Source: Burkholderiaceae bacterium (GTDB lineage: Bacteria > Pseudomonadota > Gammaproteobacteria > Burkholderiales > Burkholderiaceae_C). Taken from it: 64,000 nucleotides of DNA. Below the pieces are notes generated by a model. The model was not told where the DNA came from and made no database searches. It was given only the letters and a program-made list of their open reading frames with translations. Made by a program: the position numbers and the translations under genes. Each line of letters begins with the position of its first letter. The first letter of the stretch is position 1. Of this stretch, positions 19,236 through 27,677 are shown one piece after another. The stretch lies in the NCBI GenBank assembly GCA_030695205.1, contig JAUYTN010000025.1:186001-250000 (forward strand), written 5' to 3'.

Positions 19236-19276
19236 AATTGGGACTCGCCCCCAAAACATACCCACCGGAGTATAAA

Positions 19277-19990
19277 ATGACCGCCATGGACGCCACCATA
19301 CCCACCCACAGCCTGAACGTGGACAAAGCCCGCTTCAACATGATCGAGCAGCAGATCCGCCCATGGGACGTGGCCGACTCTGCGGTGCTGGGCATCCTGC
19401 GCGAGCTGCCCCGCGAGGCCTTCACACCCGAGGCCTACCAGTCGCTGGCCTTTGCCGACCTGGATGTGCCGCTCAGTTCCCCCGCCGTCGAGGGCGAATG
19501 CATGCTGCCACCCAAGGTGCAAGCCCGCATGGCGCAAGACGTGGCTGTGCAGCCCACCGACACGGTGCTGCACATTGGCACAGGCTCCGGCTTCATGGCG
19601 GCACTGCTGGGCAAGCAGGCCAAGCATGTGCTCAGCCTGGAAATCAACCCCCAGCTGGCGCAAACGGCCAAGGCCAACCTTCAGCGCGTGGGCATCAGCA
19701 ACGTCGATGTGCGCTGTGCCGATGCCGCCGAACACGGCTTCAAGGCCTGCACTGTGCAAGGGCCTTACGACGTGATTCTGCTCAGCGGCTCCATCGCGCA
19801 GGTACCCGATGCGCTGCTGCCCTTGCTCAAGGTGGGTGGTCGGCTGTTGGCCATCGTGGGCGACGAGCCGGTCATGCGGGCCACCCTGGTCACCCGCGCC
19901 AGCGAAACCGCCTATGCCACCGAGCAGCCCTGGGACTACACCGCGCCCCGGCTCAGGAACTTCCCCCAACCCAGTGCATTCCGCTTCTGA
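19277..19990 (+). CDS. Protein-L-isoaspartate O-methyltransferase-like protein
   Basis: This 237-residue SAM-dependent methyltransferase is of the PIMT family, which starts repair of isoaspartyl residues. The SAM-binding motif VLHIGTGSGFMAALLGKQA is at about residues 97-115, and a PIMT-like N-terminal lid (NVDKARFNMIEQQIRPWDV) precedes it. This version lacks the standard PIMT active-site context and belongs to the divergent group usually found next to rhodanese and tolC genes, so true repair activity is uncertain. GGAG at 19267-19270 sets the start at 19277. It is cotranscribed with the efflux genes. Confidence 0.82.
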   Translation: MTAMDATIPTHSLNVDKARFNMIEQQIRPWDVADSAVLGILRELPREAFTPEAYQSLAFADLDVPLSSPAVEGECMLPPKVQARMAQDVAVQPTDTVLHIGTGSGFMAALLGKQAKHVLSLEINPQLAQTAKANLQRVGISNVDVRCADAAEHGFKACTVQGPYDVILLSGSIAQVPDALLPLLKVGGRLLAIVGDEPVMRATLVTRASETAYATEQPWDYTAPRLRNFPQPSAFRF

Positions 19991-20002
19991 GGTACTGGCC
20001 CC

Positions 20003-20362
20003 ATGATTCAAATCCGCCCTGCCCAGGTGACCACCTGGGCACAGCAACACCGCACCGCCGAAGCCGGGCTGCGGCCCATTGTTCTGGATGTCCGTGAAGC
20101 CTGGGAGGTGCAAACCGCCTCGCTGGCCACCGGCAAGCCCGATGACAGCTACCAGTTGCTGCACATGCCCATGCGCAGCGTGCCCGCCCGCTACATGGAG
20201 CTGGACCGTGACACCCCAATAGCCTGCCTGTGCCACCACGGTGCGCGCAGCATGCAGGTGGCCCACTTCCTGGAGCACAACGGCTTTACCCAAGTCGCCA
20301 ACATCCAGGGCGGCATCCATGCCTGGGCAAGCGAGTTCGACAGCTCCATCCCGATGTACTGA
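20003..20362 (+). CDS. Single-domain rhodanese-like sulfurtransferase
   Basis: This 119-residue protein is a single rhodanese domain. The active-site loop CHHGARS holds the catalytic cysteine after IACL, and the N-terminal DVREAWEV and C-terminal NIQGGIHAW motifs are typical. It moves sulfane sulfur between small thiols or proteins. It lies 12 bp after the methyltransferase gene and 43 bp before the TolC-like gene, so it is probably in the efflux operon. Confidence 0.9.
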   Translation: MIQIRPAQVTTWAQQHRTAEAGLRPIVLDVREAWEVQTASLATGKPDDSYQLLHMPMRSVPARYMELDRDTPIACLCHHGARSMQVAHFLEHNGFTQVANIQGGIHAWASEFDSSIPMY

Positions 20363-20405
20363 ACGGCCTGGCCCACCGCCATTTTTTCACCTCCGCGAGA
20401 CCCCC

Positions 20406-21782
20406 ATGACACCGCACGCACCCTTCTCTCTTGCACACAGTTCCCGCCACCCATCGGCCGTGCGCCGGGTCCCGTGGGCCGCGTGGGCCGTGGCATGCGG
20501 GCTGGTGCTGAGCACGTCCGGTGTGCAGGCACAGTCGCTGGTGACGCTGTTCGAATCGGCCAAGGACTTTGATGCCACCTACCAGGCCGCCCGCGCCAGC
20601 CACGACGCCGCCCAGGCCAAGGCCGATCAGGCCCGTGCTGGCCTGTTGCCTTCGGTTGGCCTGAGTGCAGGGGCCAGCCGCAGCAACGTGGACTATGCGT
20701 CGGCGGTGCCTCCCGACCGCAGCTTCAACTCGCAAAACGCCACCGTTGCCGCCAGCCAGCCGCTGTACCGGCCCGCCAACCGGCTGGGTTTCGAGCAGGG
20801 ACAAAAGTCGCTGCTGGTGGCCAAGGCACAGCTGCAAGCAGCCCAACAGGACCTGATCATCCGCACCACCCAGGCGTACTTTGACGTGCTGGCGGCCGAA
20901 GACACCGTCCGCTTCGTTGATGCCCAGAAGGCTGCGGTGGCCGAGCAACTGGCCGCTGCCAAGCGCAACTTTGAAGTCGGCACCTCCACCGTGACCGACT
21001 CCCGCGAGGCCCAGGCCCGCTTCGACCTGGTGCTGGCGCAGGAGATTGCCGCTGCCAACGACTTGCGCGTCAAAAAACTGGCACTGGACACCCTGGTGGG
21101 CACCGCCAACACCGCCCCCCAGCCGCTGGCCCTGCCGGTGGACCTGCCCACCCCCCAGCCCGACGACGTACAACACTGGGTCAACCTTGCCGAAACCACC
21201 CACCCCTCGGTGCAGCAAGCCAGCACGGCACTGGAAGTAGCCCAACTGGAGACCCGCAAGGCAGAAGCTGGCCATGGCCCCACCCTGGACCTGACCGCCC
21301 AGTACCAGATGGCCCGCTCACCCTCGGCCACCACAGGGAACATCCTGCGCAGCAACACGGCCACCGTGGGCGTTCAGTTCAACATGCCCTTGTTTGCGGG
21401 TTACGCCATCCAAAACCGGGTGAAAGAAACCCTGGCCCTGGAAGAAAAAGCCCGTGCCGACCTGGACGCTGCACGCCGTTCCGTGGCACAGGCCACCCGT
21501 GCGGCATTTTTTGGGGTGCAGTCGGGCAAAGGACAGGTTCGTGCGCTTGAGGCGGCCGAAGCCTCCAGCCAAAGCGCCCTGGACGCCAACAAGCTGGGCT
21601 ACCAGGTGGGTGTGCGCATCAACATCGACGTGCTCAACGCCCAAAGCCAGCTCTTCCAGACCAAACGCGACCTGGCCAAGGCCCGCTACGACGTGCTGGT
21701 GGGGGGCTTGAGGCTCAAGCAGGCCAGCGGTGGCCTGAGCCCTGAGGACCTGACCTCGGTCAACGCGCTGATCAAGCCCTGA
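20406..21782 (+). CDS. TolC-family outer-membrane efflux channel
   Basis: This 458-residue protein has an N-terminal signal peptide (VPWAAWAVACGLVLSTSGVQA, cleavage after VQA) and the two-fold TolC repeat: YQAARASHDAAQAKADQARAGLLP in the first half, and HPSVQQASTALEVAQLETRKAEAG in the second. Long amphipathic helices would form the periplasmic tunnel. It is the last gene of the TetR-RND operon and ends 6 bp from the convergent waaA gene. Confidence 0.93.
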   Translation: MTPHAPFSLAHSSRHPSAVRRVPWAAWAVACGLVLSTSGVQAQSLVTLFESAKDFDATYQAARASHDAAQAKADQARAGLLPSVGLSAGASRSNVDYASAVPPDRSFNSQNATVAASQPLYRPANRLGFEQGQKSLLVAKAQLQAAQQDLIIRTTQAYFDVLAAEDTVRFVDAQKAAVAEQLAAAKRNFEVGTSTVTDSREAQARFDLVLAQEIAAANDLRVKKLALDTLVGTANTAPQPLALPVDLPTPQPDDVQHWVNLAETTHPSVQQASTALEVAQLETRKAEAGHGPTLDLTAQYQMARSPSATTGNILRSNTATVGVQFNMPLFAGYAIQNRVKETLALEEKARADLDAARRSVAQATRAAFFGVQSGKGQVRALEAAEASSQSALDANKLGYQVGVRINIDVLNAQSQLFQTKRDLAKARYDVLVGGLRLKQASGGLSPEDLTSVNALIKP

Positions 21783-21788
21783 GCAAGC

Positions 21789-23243
21789 TCAAGCTTGGAG
21801 CAAGCGAGCCACCGCCCGAGCGGTTCGGTCGCTGGCACCCTGGCCCGACGCCACCAAAGACGCTGCGGCCTTTGCCGCCCGTGCTCGGTCGGCGGGCCCC
21901 GCGGGCCCGCCGGAAGTGCTCTCGACATGGGCCATACCTACCCAGGCCAGGGCCACCTGCAGCGCATCACCAAGCGTCAAGGCCCGAACCGCCGCGCCCG
22001 ACGCCACCGCCTGCTCGGACACCTCGGCAAAGTTGAAGGTGTGCGGCCCCAGCACCACCGGACAGGCACAGGCCAGTGCCTCGATGAGGTTTTGACCCCC
22101 CAAGGGGGCAAAGCTGCCCCCCAGCAAGGCAACGTCAGAGAGGCTGTAGTACAGCGCCATCTCACCAAGGGAATCGCCCAGCACCACCGTCGGTCCGTGG
22201 CCGGGGCCGATGCCCTGCCCATGCCGGGCCAAGGCTTGCACCCCAGCATCGCCATCGGGCCAGGTGCTGCGGCGCTGGCACGCCCAGCCCCGTGAACGCA
22301 CCATTTCGGCCACAGTGTCAAAGCGCTGGGGGTGGCGGGGAACGACCAGCCACACCACACTCGACACATTAAATACAGAAGCACTATTCGCTTGCTGTAT
22401 AAGCGATAAAGCCAGTATTTTCTCAAAAAATTCAGCCTCTTCACCCTCCCGCGAACTGGCCAGCATCACCACCGGGCGCTGCAGCAGTTTCCGCCAGCGC
22501 CGACCGGTGGCGCATTGGGCCTCGTCGGGCTGGGCGTCGAACTTGAGGTTGCCCCACACCGCCTGAACCGGCGCCCCCAGGCTGCGCAGACGGTGAGCAT
22601 CGGCCTCGGTCTGTGCCCACACCGCCCGCAGCCCGGCATAGGCAGGCCCCGACAGCCAGGCCAGGCGCCGGGCCTGCCGGTGCGAGCGCTCATTGAGCCG
22701 CGCATTGGCCAGCACCAAAGGCATGCCCTGCTGGGCACACACCCGCACCAGATTGGGCCAGACCTCGGTTTCCATCAGCACACCCGCGCTGGGCCGAAAG
22801 TGCCGCACAAAGTCGCGGACCACACCCGGCTCGTCCCAGGGCAGCCAGGTTTGCACATCGCCGGGTCGCACATGGCGCTGGCCCTCGGTCCAACCTGTGG
22901 CGGTGGAGTGGGTCAGCAATATGCGCACGCCCGGCAGGCGCTCACGCAGCAGCGGCAACCACACGGCCGCTGCACGGGTTTCACCCAGCGAGACCGCATG
23001 CACCCACACACGCAGCACCGAGGGGTCGGCCCACCCCAGGGGCAAGGGGCTGGCATAGCGCCCCAGGCGCTCATCCAGCGCATGTGCATAACCTGGCTCT
23101 GTGCGGGCACGGCGGGCCAGCTTGCGGCGCAACAACGGGCGGGCCAGCCGCAACACCAGGCTGTAGACATCCAATGCCAAACGCTGCGGCCACTGCAGCG
23201 GCACGCCCTGGCTCCCCAAGCCCTCGCGGATCGCGGGCCTCAT
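21789..23243 (-). CDS. waaA: 3-deoxy-D-manno-octulosonic acid (Kdo) transferase, with in-frame repeat insertion
   Basis: This 484-residue GT30 enzyme adds Kdo to lipid A precursor at the inner membrane. Family signatures are visible: WVHAVSLGETRAA near residue 85, METEVWPNLVRVC, NARLNERSHR, and the C-terminal LGGSFAPLGGQNLIEAL. Between VVMLASSREGEEAEFFE and VVWLVVPRHPQRFD lies a foreign ~20-residue stretch (KILALSLIQQANSASVFNV) encoded by an AT-rich repeat at 22372-22422, so the enzyme is longer than usual. The ATG at 23243 overlaps the stop of the glycosyltransferase gene by 4 bp, indicating coupling. Confidence 0.93.
   Translation of the reverse strand: MRPAIREGLGSQGVPLQWPQRLALDVYSLVLRLARPLLRRKLARRARTEPGYAHALDERLGRYASPLPLGWADPSVLRVWVHAVSLGETRAAAVWLPLLRERLPGVRILLTHSTATGWTEGQRHVRPGDVQTWLPWDEPGVVRDFVRHFRPSAGVLMETEVWPNLVRVCAQQGMPLVLANARLNERSHRQARRLAWLSGPAYAGLRAVWAQTEADAHRLRSLGAPVQAVWGNLKFDAQPDEAQCATGRRWRKLLQRPVVMLASSREGEEAEFFEKILALSLIQQANSASVFNVSSVVWLVVPRHPQRFDTVAEMVRSRGWACQRRSTWPDGDAGVQALARHGQGIGPGHGPTVVLGDSLGEMALYYSLSDVALLGGSFAPLGGQNLIEALACACPVVLGPHTFNFAEVSEQAVASGAAVRALTLGDALQVALAWVGMAHVESTSGGPAGPADRARAAKAAASLVASGQGASDRTARAVARLLQA
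22372..22422 (+). repeat. AT-rich 22-nt-register repeat, copy inside waaA (antisense to the gene)
   Basis: AAGC at 22379 and AAGCG at 22401 are 22 bases apart. CGCTT-GCTGTAT-AAGCG gives a perfect 5-bp hairpin, followed by AAAGCC and AGTATTTT. The element points opposite to waaA but its complement is open in the waaA frame. Confidence 0.75.
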
Positions 23244-24334
23244 GCCTGGGGGCAGGCCTGAGCCCACAGGCCCCGGTACACCGCCGCAATACCGTCGGCC
23301 TCGGCCTGCAAAGAAAAGCGCTGGCTGACTTGTTCGAGCGCCCGTTCACCCATGGCCATGGCCGCTTCGGGCTTGGCCATCAGCCGCTCCAGCGCTTCGG
23401 CCAGTGCAGGCGCATCGCCGGTGGGTACCAGCCAGCCGTTGTGGCCGGGTTGCACCAGCTCCTCGAAGGCACCGGTGCGCGAGCACACCAGGGCACACCC
23501 GGTGGCGGCGGCTTCAAAAGGCGTCAGGCCAAACGGTTCGTAGCGGGGGCAGGCCACGGTGATCAGGCAGCGCTGGTACCAGCGCTGCACCTCGCCCGCA
23601 GGCACTTCACCCAGAAACACCAGCCGCTGCGACAAACCGGCTGCGTCAATGCGGGCCTGCAGTTCTGCCTGGTAGGCCTGGTGCTTGGGCTGGGCCAGAC
23701 CGGCAATGACGGCCGTGAACGCCGGAAACCGGGGCAGCACCGCCAGCAGCGCGTCCACAAACACATCGGTGCCTTTGTCAGGACGCACCCGGCCGAACAC
23801 GCCCACACCCCATTGGCCAGGCAAGCCGCTGTCGGCCCAGGCGGTGGACTTATCGACGGGCGAAAACCTCGCCAGGTCAATGCCATGGTGGACGATGGCG
23901 GTGGTGGTGGGTACGCAATCTGCGGCTTTATGCGTGGTGGCTATGACGGCGTCCATGCGACCAATGAGCCAGCGCGGAAACGCCCCGTGCACGTGCTGCG
24001 CCGCCGAAGTGAATACCAGCCGAATGGGCAGGCGCAGCACATCGCGCGCCCACAGGCCGGCCATCATTTCAGGGTCGCGCCGCACATGCCAGATGCGAAA
24101 TGGCCTGCCCTTGGGTGGTCGGCGCGAGGCACGGATGGCCTCCCGCAAGCCCATGCCCACCACCCCGTTGGACAGCGTGGTGCCGCAGTAGCCCAACGCC
24201 CACTGCCGCATTTGCAGGGGCACCAGTGCATTGACGGTGGCCGATACCCCGGTGTAGCGCTGCTTCAGGTTGAAGACGATGACCTCGGGGTCATCGCTCA
24301 GGCCGGGGTGGGTTGCCATGAAGCCGTGCGCCAC
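23240..24334 (-). CDS. Glycosyltransferase family 4 (GT-B fold), probably LPS-related
   Basis: This protein of about 364 residues has a GT-B glycosyltransferase pattern: an N-terminal acceptor domain (YTGVSATVNALV, HVRRDPEMMAGLW, VFTSAAQHVHG), an inter-domain IVHHGIDLARFSPV and a nucleotide-sugar domain with GVGVFGRVRPDKGTDVFVDAL and the family EX7E region CPRYEPFGLTPFEAAATGCALVC. Translational coupling to waaA (4-bp overlap) suggests a role in lipopolysaccharide core assembly. The sugar donor is unknown. The start is GTG at 24334 or ATG at 24319. Confidence 0.85.
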   Translation of the reverse strand: MAHGFMATHPGLSDDPEVIVFNLKQRYTGVSATVNALVPLQMRQWALGYCGTTLSNGVVGMGLREAIRASRRPPKGRPFRIWHVRRDPEMMAGLWARDVLRLPIRLVFTSAAQHVHGAFPRWLIGRMDAVIATTHKAADCVPTTTAIVHHGIDLARFSPVDKSTAWADSGLPGQWGVGVFGRVRPDKGTDVFVDALLAVLPRFPAFTAVIAGLAQPKHQAYQAELQARIDAAGLSQRLVFLGEVPAGEVQRWYQRCLITVACPRYEPFGLTPFEAAATGCALVCSRTGAFEELVQPGHNGWLVPTGDAPALAEALERLMAKPEAAMAMGERALEQVSQRFSLQAEADGIAAVYRGLWAQACPQA

Positions 24335-24340
24335 CCAAGC

Positions 24341-25735
24341 TCAGTGCGCCGCTGCGCCGACCTCGGCCCCGGGCTTGACCTGCTGCAGCAGCGCCAGCAT
24401 GGTGGCCTCAATGCGGTGCAGGGCCTCGGGCGTGTGCCCCTCAAAGCGCAGCACCAGCACCGGCGTGGTGTTGGAGGCGCGGATGAGGCCGAAACCGTCG
24501 GGCCAGTCCACGCGCACGCCGTCGATGGTGGACACCTTGGCGGGGGCCGCCAGCGCCGGATGGTTGGCGGCCAACTCGATCAATTCGGCCACCAGAGTGT
24601 GGGGTTCACCCTCGGCACACGCAACGTTGAGCTCAGGCGTGCTGAAGCTGGTGGGCAGGGCATCCAGCACGGCGGACGGATCGGGGTGGCGGCTGAGAAT
24701 TTCCAGCAGGCGCGCCCCGGCGTAGGTGCCATCGTCAAAACCGAACCAGCGCTCCTTGAAGAAAATGTGCCCGCTCATTTCGCCGCCCAGCGGCGAATCG
24801 ACCTCTTTCATGCGCGCCTTGATGAGGGAGTGGCCGGTTTTGAACATCTCGGCCACACCACCGGCTGCTTCGATGGCTGGGCCTAAGCGCTGCGTGCACT
24901 TCACGTCGAACAAAATGGTGCCGCCGGGTACGCGGCTGAGCACGTCCTGGGCAAAGAGCATGAGCTGGCGATCGGGGTAAATGTTGTTGCCCTGGCGGGT
25001 GATCACACCCAGGCGGTCGCCATCGCCGTCAAAGGCCAGGCCGAGGTCGGCACCGGATGTGGCCAGCGCGGCCATGAGGTCGCGCAGGTTTTCGGGCTTG
25101 CTGGGGTCGGGGTGGTGGTTGGGGAAGTTGCCGTCCACCTCGCTGAACAATTCAACCACCTCACAGCCCAAGGCACGGAAGATGCCAGGGGCCGATGCAC
25201 CGGCCACGCCGTTGCCGCTGTCCACCACGATCTTCAGCGGGCGGGCCAGCTTCACGTCTGAGGTGATGCGCGCGGCATAGTCCTCGTCCACCCGCACGGC
25301 CCGCACGCCACCGCCCTCGCGCAGCGCCCAGGACTCTTCTTCGATGGTGCGGCGCAGGTTCTGGATGTCTTCACCGTAAATGGCGCGGCCTGCCAGCACC
25401 ATTTTGAAACCGTTGTAGTCCTTGGGGTTGTGGCTGCCCGTGACCTGGATGCCGCTGCGGCACAGCGTGTTGGCCGCGTAGTACAGCATGGGGGTGGTGA
25501 CCATGCCCACATCAATCACTTGAATGCCAGCCGCCGCCAACCCCTGCATCAGCCCCTGGCTCAGCGCCGGGCCACTCAGGCGGCCATCGCGCCCCACAGC
25601 CACTGTGGTTTCACCCGCAGCCCGGGCCGCGGTGCCAAAGGCCTTGCCCAGCGCCACCGCAAAGTCTTCGTTGAGGGCCGTGGGCACGACGCCCCGGATG
25701 TCGTAAGCCTTGAAAACCGCGGCGGATACCTGCAT
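24341..25735 (-). CDS. Phosphomannomutase/phosphoglucomutase (AlgC/ManB type)
   Basis: This 464-residue alpha-D-phosphohexomutase interconverts hexose 1- and 6-phosphates and so supplies GDP-mannose or UDP-glucose for surface polysaccharides. All four domains are seen: the phosphoserine loop TGSHNPKDYNGFK near residue 105, the Mg2+ loop AFDGDGDRLGV, the sugar-binding GEMSGHIFFKERW and the C-terminal phosphate loop RASNTTPVLVLRFEG. The start MQVSAAVFKAYDIRG matches the family. It sits directly ahead of the glycosyltransferase and waaA, all on the minus strand, consistent with an envelope operon. Confidence 0.93.
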   Translation of the reverse strand: MQVSAAVFKAYDIRGVVPTALNEDFAVALGKAFGTAARAAGETTVAVGRDGRLSGPALSQGLMQGLAAAGIQVIDVGMVTTPMLYYAANTLCRSGIQVTGSHNPKDYNGFKMVLAGRAIYGEDIQNLRRTIEEESWALREGGGVRAVRVDEDYAARITSDVKLARPLKIVVDSGNGVAGASAPGIFRALGCEVVELFSEVDGNFPNHHPDPSKPENLRDLMAALATSGADLGLAFDGDGDRLGVITRQGNNIYPDRQLMLFAQDVLSRVPGGTILFDVKCTQRLGPAIEAAGGVAEMFKTGHSLIKARMKEVDSPLGGEMSGHIFFKERWFGFDDGTYAGARLLEILSRHPDPSAVLDALPTSFSTPELNVACAEGEPHTLVAELIELAANHPALAAPAKVSTIDGVRVDWPDGFGLIRASNTTPVLVLRFEGHTPEALHRIEATMLALLQQVKPGAEVGAAAH

Positions 25736-26010
25736 GCTGACCTCCAAATAGGATTGAAATGTGACGCGCCAGATTGTAGGTGCCGCCTCTGAGACACACG
25801 CCTGCAACACCCGCGCACCCCACACCGCCGCAGACACCGCCGCACACATCGCCGCTACATGCACCTCCAGGCTGCACCTGCGCGACAGCGGCCATGGCCA
25901 CGGCGCCTGCAGGCCCGGCCCACTGTGTAGGATGACCCGCTTTGGCCCTGCGCGTGGGCAGGGCCATGCGGCATGCACACCCACAGCCCCCCAGAATCTA
26001 TCAAGGCAAA
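25736..26010. other. Intergenic region between the phosphohexomutase and ogt
   Basis: This is the first 275 bp of a 336-bp divergent gap. It holds a GC-rich stretch with CACCGCCG-type short repetitions and no convincing coding frame. Promoters for both flanking genes must lie here or in the adjoining AT-rich repeat, but no clear -35/-10 pair is visible. Confidence 0.5.
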
Positions 26011-26074
26011 AATAAAAGCCAGATATTCGTAGCAAACTACTGTTTTATATCAAGCGAAAAAGGCATATTTTATG
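26011..26074 (+). repeat. AT-rich 22-nt-register repeat supplying the ogt start
   Basis: TAGC at 26030 and AAGCG at 26052 are 22 bases apart, followed by AAAAAGGC and ATATTTTATG. The ATG of ogt at 26072 is formed by the distal end of the element. AT-rich arms AATAAAAGCC and GGCATATTTTAT bracket it. Confidence 0.65.
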
Positions 26075-26635
26075 CATAAAATAACCCCCTCTCATTGCAC
26101 CAGCTACGCCAGCCCTTTGGGCACCATGTGGCTGGCTGCCTCCCAGCTGGGGCTGTGCGGTGTGTGGTTTGAGGGGCAGGCCCATGCCCCCCGCTGGGCC
26201 GCTTCGGCCCACGACCCGGCATCCGCCGCACCAGGGTCCACCGGTGCGGTTGCGCCACCGTCCTCACCCAGGCCCCAGCCCGATCCCAACCACCCGGTGC
26301 TGCAAGCCACAGCGGCCTGGTTGGATCGTTACTTTCAAGGTCAGGCGCCAGACCAATTGCCCCCCCTTGACGCCCGCATCGGCACCGACTTTCAGCGGGC
26401 GGTCTGGCAGGCCTTGCGCACCATCCCGCCGGGGGCCACCCGCAGCTATGGCGAGCTGGCCCGCGCGATTGGCCGACCCAAGGCCCAGCGCGCAGTGGGC
26501 GCAGCGGTGGGGCGCAACCCCTGGTCGGTGCTGGTGCCTTGCCACCGGGTGCTGGGCCAGGGCGGCGCACTCACTGGTTACGCGGGCGGCTTGGCACGCA
26601 AACAGGCCTTGCTGGCGCTCGAAGGGGTGCAATGA
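26072..26635 (+). CDS. ogt: Methylated-DNA-protein-cysteine S-methyltransferase
   Basis: This 187-residue suicide enzyme removes O6-methylguanine by transferring the methyl group to its own cysteine. The active site VLVPCHRVLGQGG is at about residues 151-163, preceded by the DNA-binding helix region TRSYGELARAIGRPKAQRAVGAA. The N-terminal part is shorter and more divergent, with a proline-rich stretch around residues 50-70. The first ATG comes from an AT-rich repeat, so the native start may have been replaced. The gene overlaps the next one by 4 bp. Confidence 0.92.
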   Translation: MHKITPSHCTSYASPLGTMWLAASQLGLCGVWFEGQAHAPRWAASAHDPASAAPGSTGAVAPPSSPRPQPDPNHPVLQATAAWLDRYFQGQAPDQLPPLDARIGTDFQRAVWQALRTIPPGATRSYGELARAIGRPKAQRAVGAAVGRNPWSVLVPCHRVLGQGGALTGYAGGLARKQALLALEGVQ

Positions 26636-27558
26636 ATCCGTCCATGGGCACCGACGCCCCACCCACCACCCCGTGGAAGCTGGACTTTGTGCTGCTGGCA
26701 GCCATCTGGGGGGCATCGTTCCTGTTCATGCGGCTGGCAGCACTTGAGTTTGGGGCCTTGCCTACTGCGGCCATCCGCGTGGCCATTGCCGCCGCGTTTT
26801 TGCTGCCGCTGCTGTGGATGCGCGGTCTGGCAACACAGCTGCTGACCCACTGGCGCCGCCTGCTGGTGGTGGGGGTGCTCAACTCCGCCATCCCGTTTGC
26901 CTGCTACAGCTACGCGCTGCTGCACATCACCACCGGGCTGTCGTCGGTGCTCAATGCCACGGTGCCGCTTTTCGGGGCGCTGGTGGCCTGGCTGTGGCTC
27001 AAAGACCGGCCCGGTGGCCTCAAGCTGCTGGGGCTGGCCATTGGCTTCTCGGGCGTGGCGCTGCTGGCCAGCGGCAAGGCCAGCTTCAAGCCCGATGCCT
27101 CGGGCGTGGCCACCGGCTGGGCCGTCATGGCCTGCCTGCTGGCCACCCTGTGCTACGGCATTGCCGCCAGCTACACCAAACGCTGGCTGACGGGCATTCC
27201 CGCCCTGGTCACCGCCACGGGCAGCCAGGTGGGGGCCACCGTGGCCCTGGCCCTGCCCGCTCTCTGGCTATGGCCTACCCAGGCCCCCAGTGCCCAGGCC
27301 TGGCTGGCCGTGTCGGCCGTGGGCGTGCTGTGCACCGGGGTGGCCTATGTGCTGTTCTTTCGGCTGATTGCGGGCATTGGCCCGGCCCGAGCCCTGACCG
27401 TGACCTTCATGGTGCCGGTGTTTGCCATTGGCTACGGCGTGCTGCTGCTGGGCGAGGGCCTCACGCTGCTGACCGTGGTGTGCGGCGCCATCATTTTGCT
27501 GGGCACCAGTCTGTCCACCGGCCTGGTGCACCTGCCCGACCGGCCCAAAACCGCCTGA
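26632..27558 (+). CDS. EamA/DMT-family transporter
   Basis: This 308-residue inner-membrane protein has about ten hydrophobic segments and two EamA repeats; the first helix reads LDFVLLAAIWGASFLFMRLA. The second repeat has GVLCTGVAYVLFFRLI and ends with a typical VCGAIILLGTSLSTG helix. It probably exports a metabolite or toxic compound. The ATGA overlap with ogt indicates translational coupling. Confidence 0.87.
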   Translation: MNPSMGTDAPPTTPWKLDFVLLAAIWGASFLFMRLAALEFGALPTAAIRVAIAAAFLLPLLWMRGLATQLLTHWRRLLVVGVLNSAIPFACYSYALLHITTGLSSVLNATVPLFGALVAWLWLKDRPGGLKLLGLAIGFSGVALLASGKASFKPDASGVATGWAVMACLLATLCYGIAASYTKRWLTGIPALVTATGSQVGATVALALPALWLWPTQAPSAQAWLAVSAVGVLCTGVAYVLFFRLIAGIGPARALTVTFMVPVFAIGYGVLLLGEGLTLLTVVCGAIILLGTSLSTGLVHLPDRPKTA

Positions 27559-27639
27559 ACCCGCCTGAACCAGGCACACCAGCCCGGCGGCACACCGCCT
27601 GGAGGCCGGCTCCGCATGGGGTTTGACGGATGTGAAATA

Positions 27640-27655
27640 CTGTACAAAAATACAG
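27640..27655. promoter_or_regulatory. LexA (SOS) box upstream of imuA
   Basis: CTGTACAAAAATACAG fits the proteobacterial LexA operator CTGT-N8-ACAG exactly. It lies 22 bp before the imuA start and overlaps a possible -10 (AAAAAT, 27646-27651) 17 bp after a TTGACG -35 at 27623-27628. This fits LexA repression and DNA-damage induction of imuA-imuB-dnaE2, as known for this cassette in other bacteria. Confidence 0.88.
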
Positions 27656-27677
27656 TCATTCACATCCAACCACCGCC

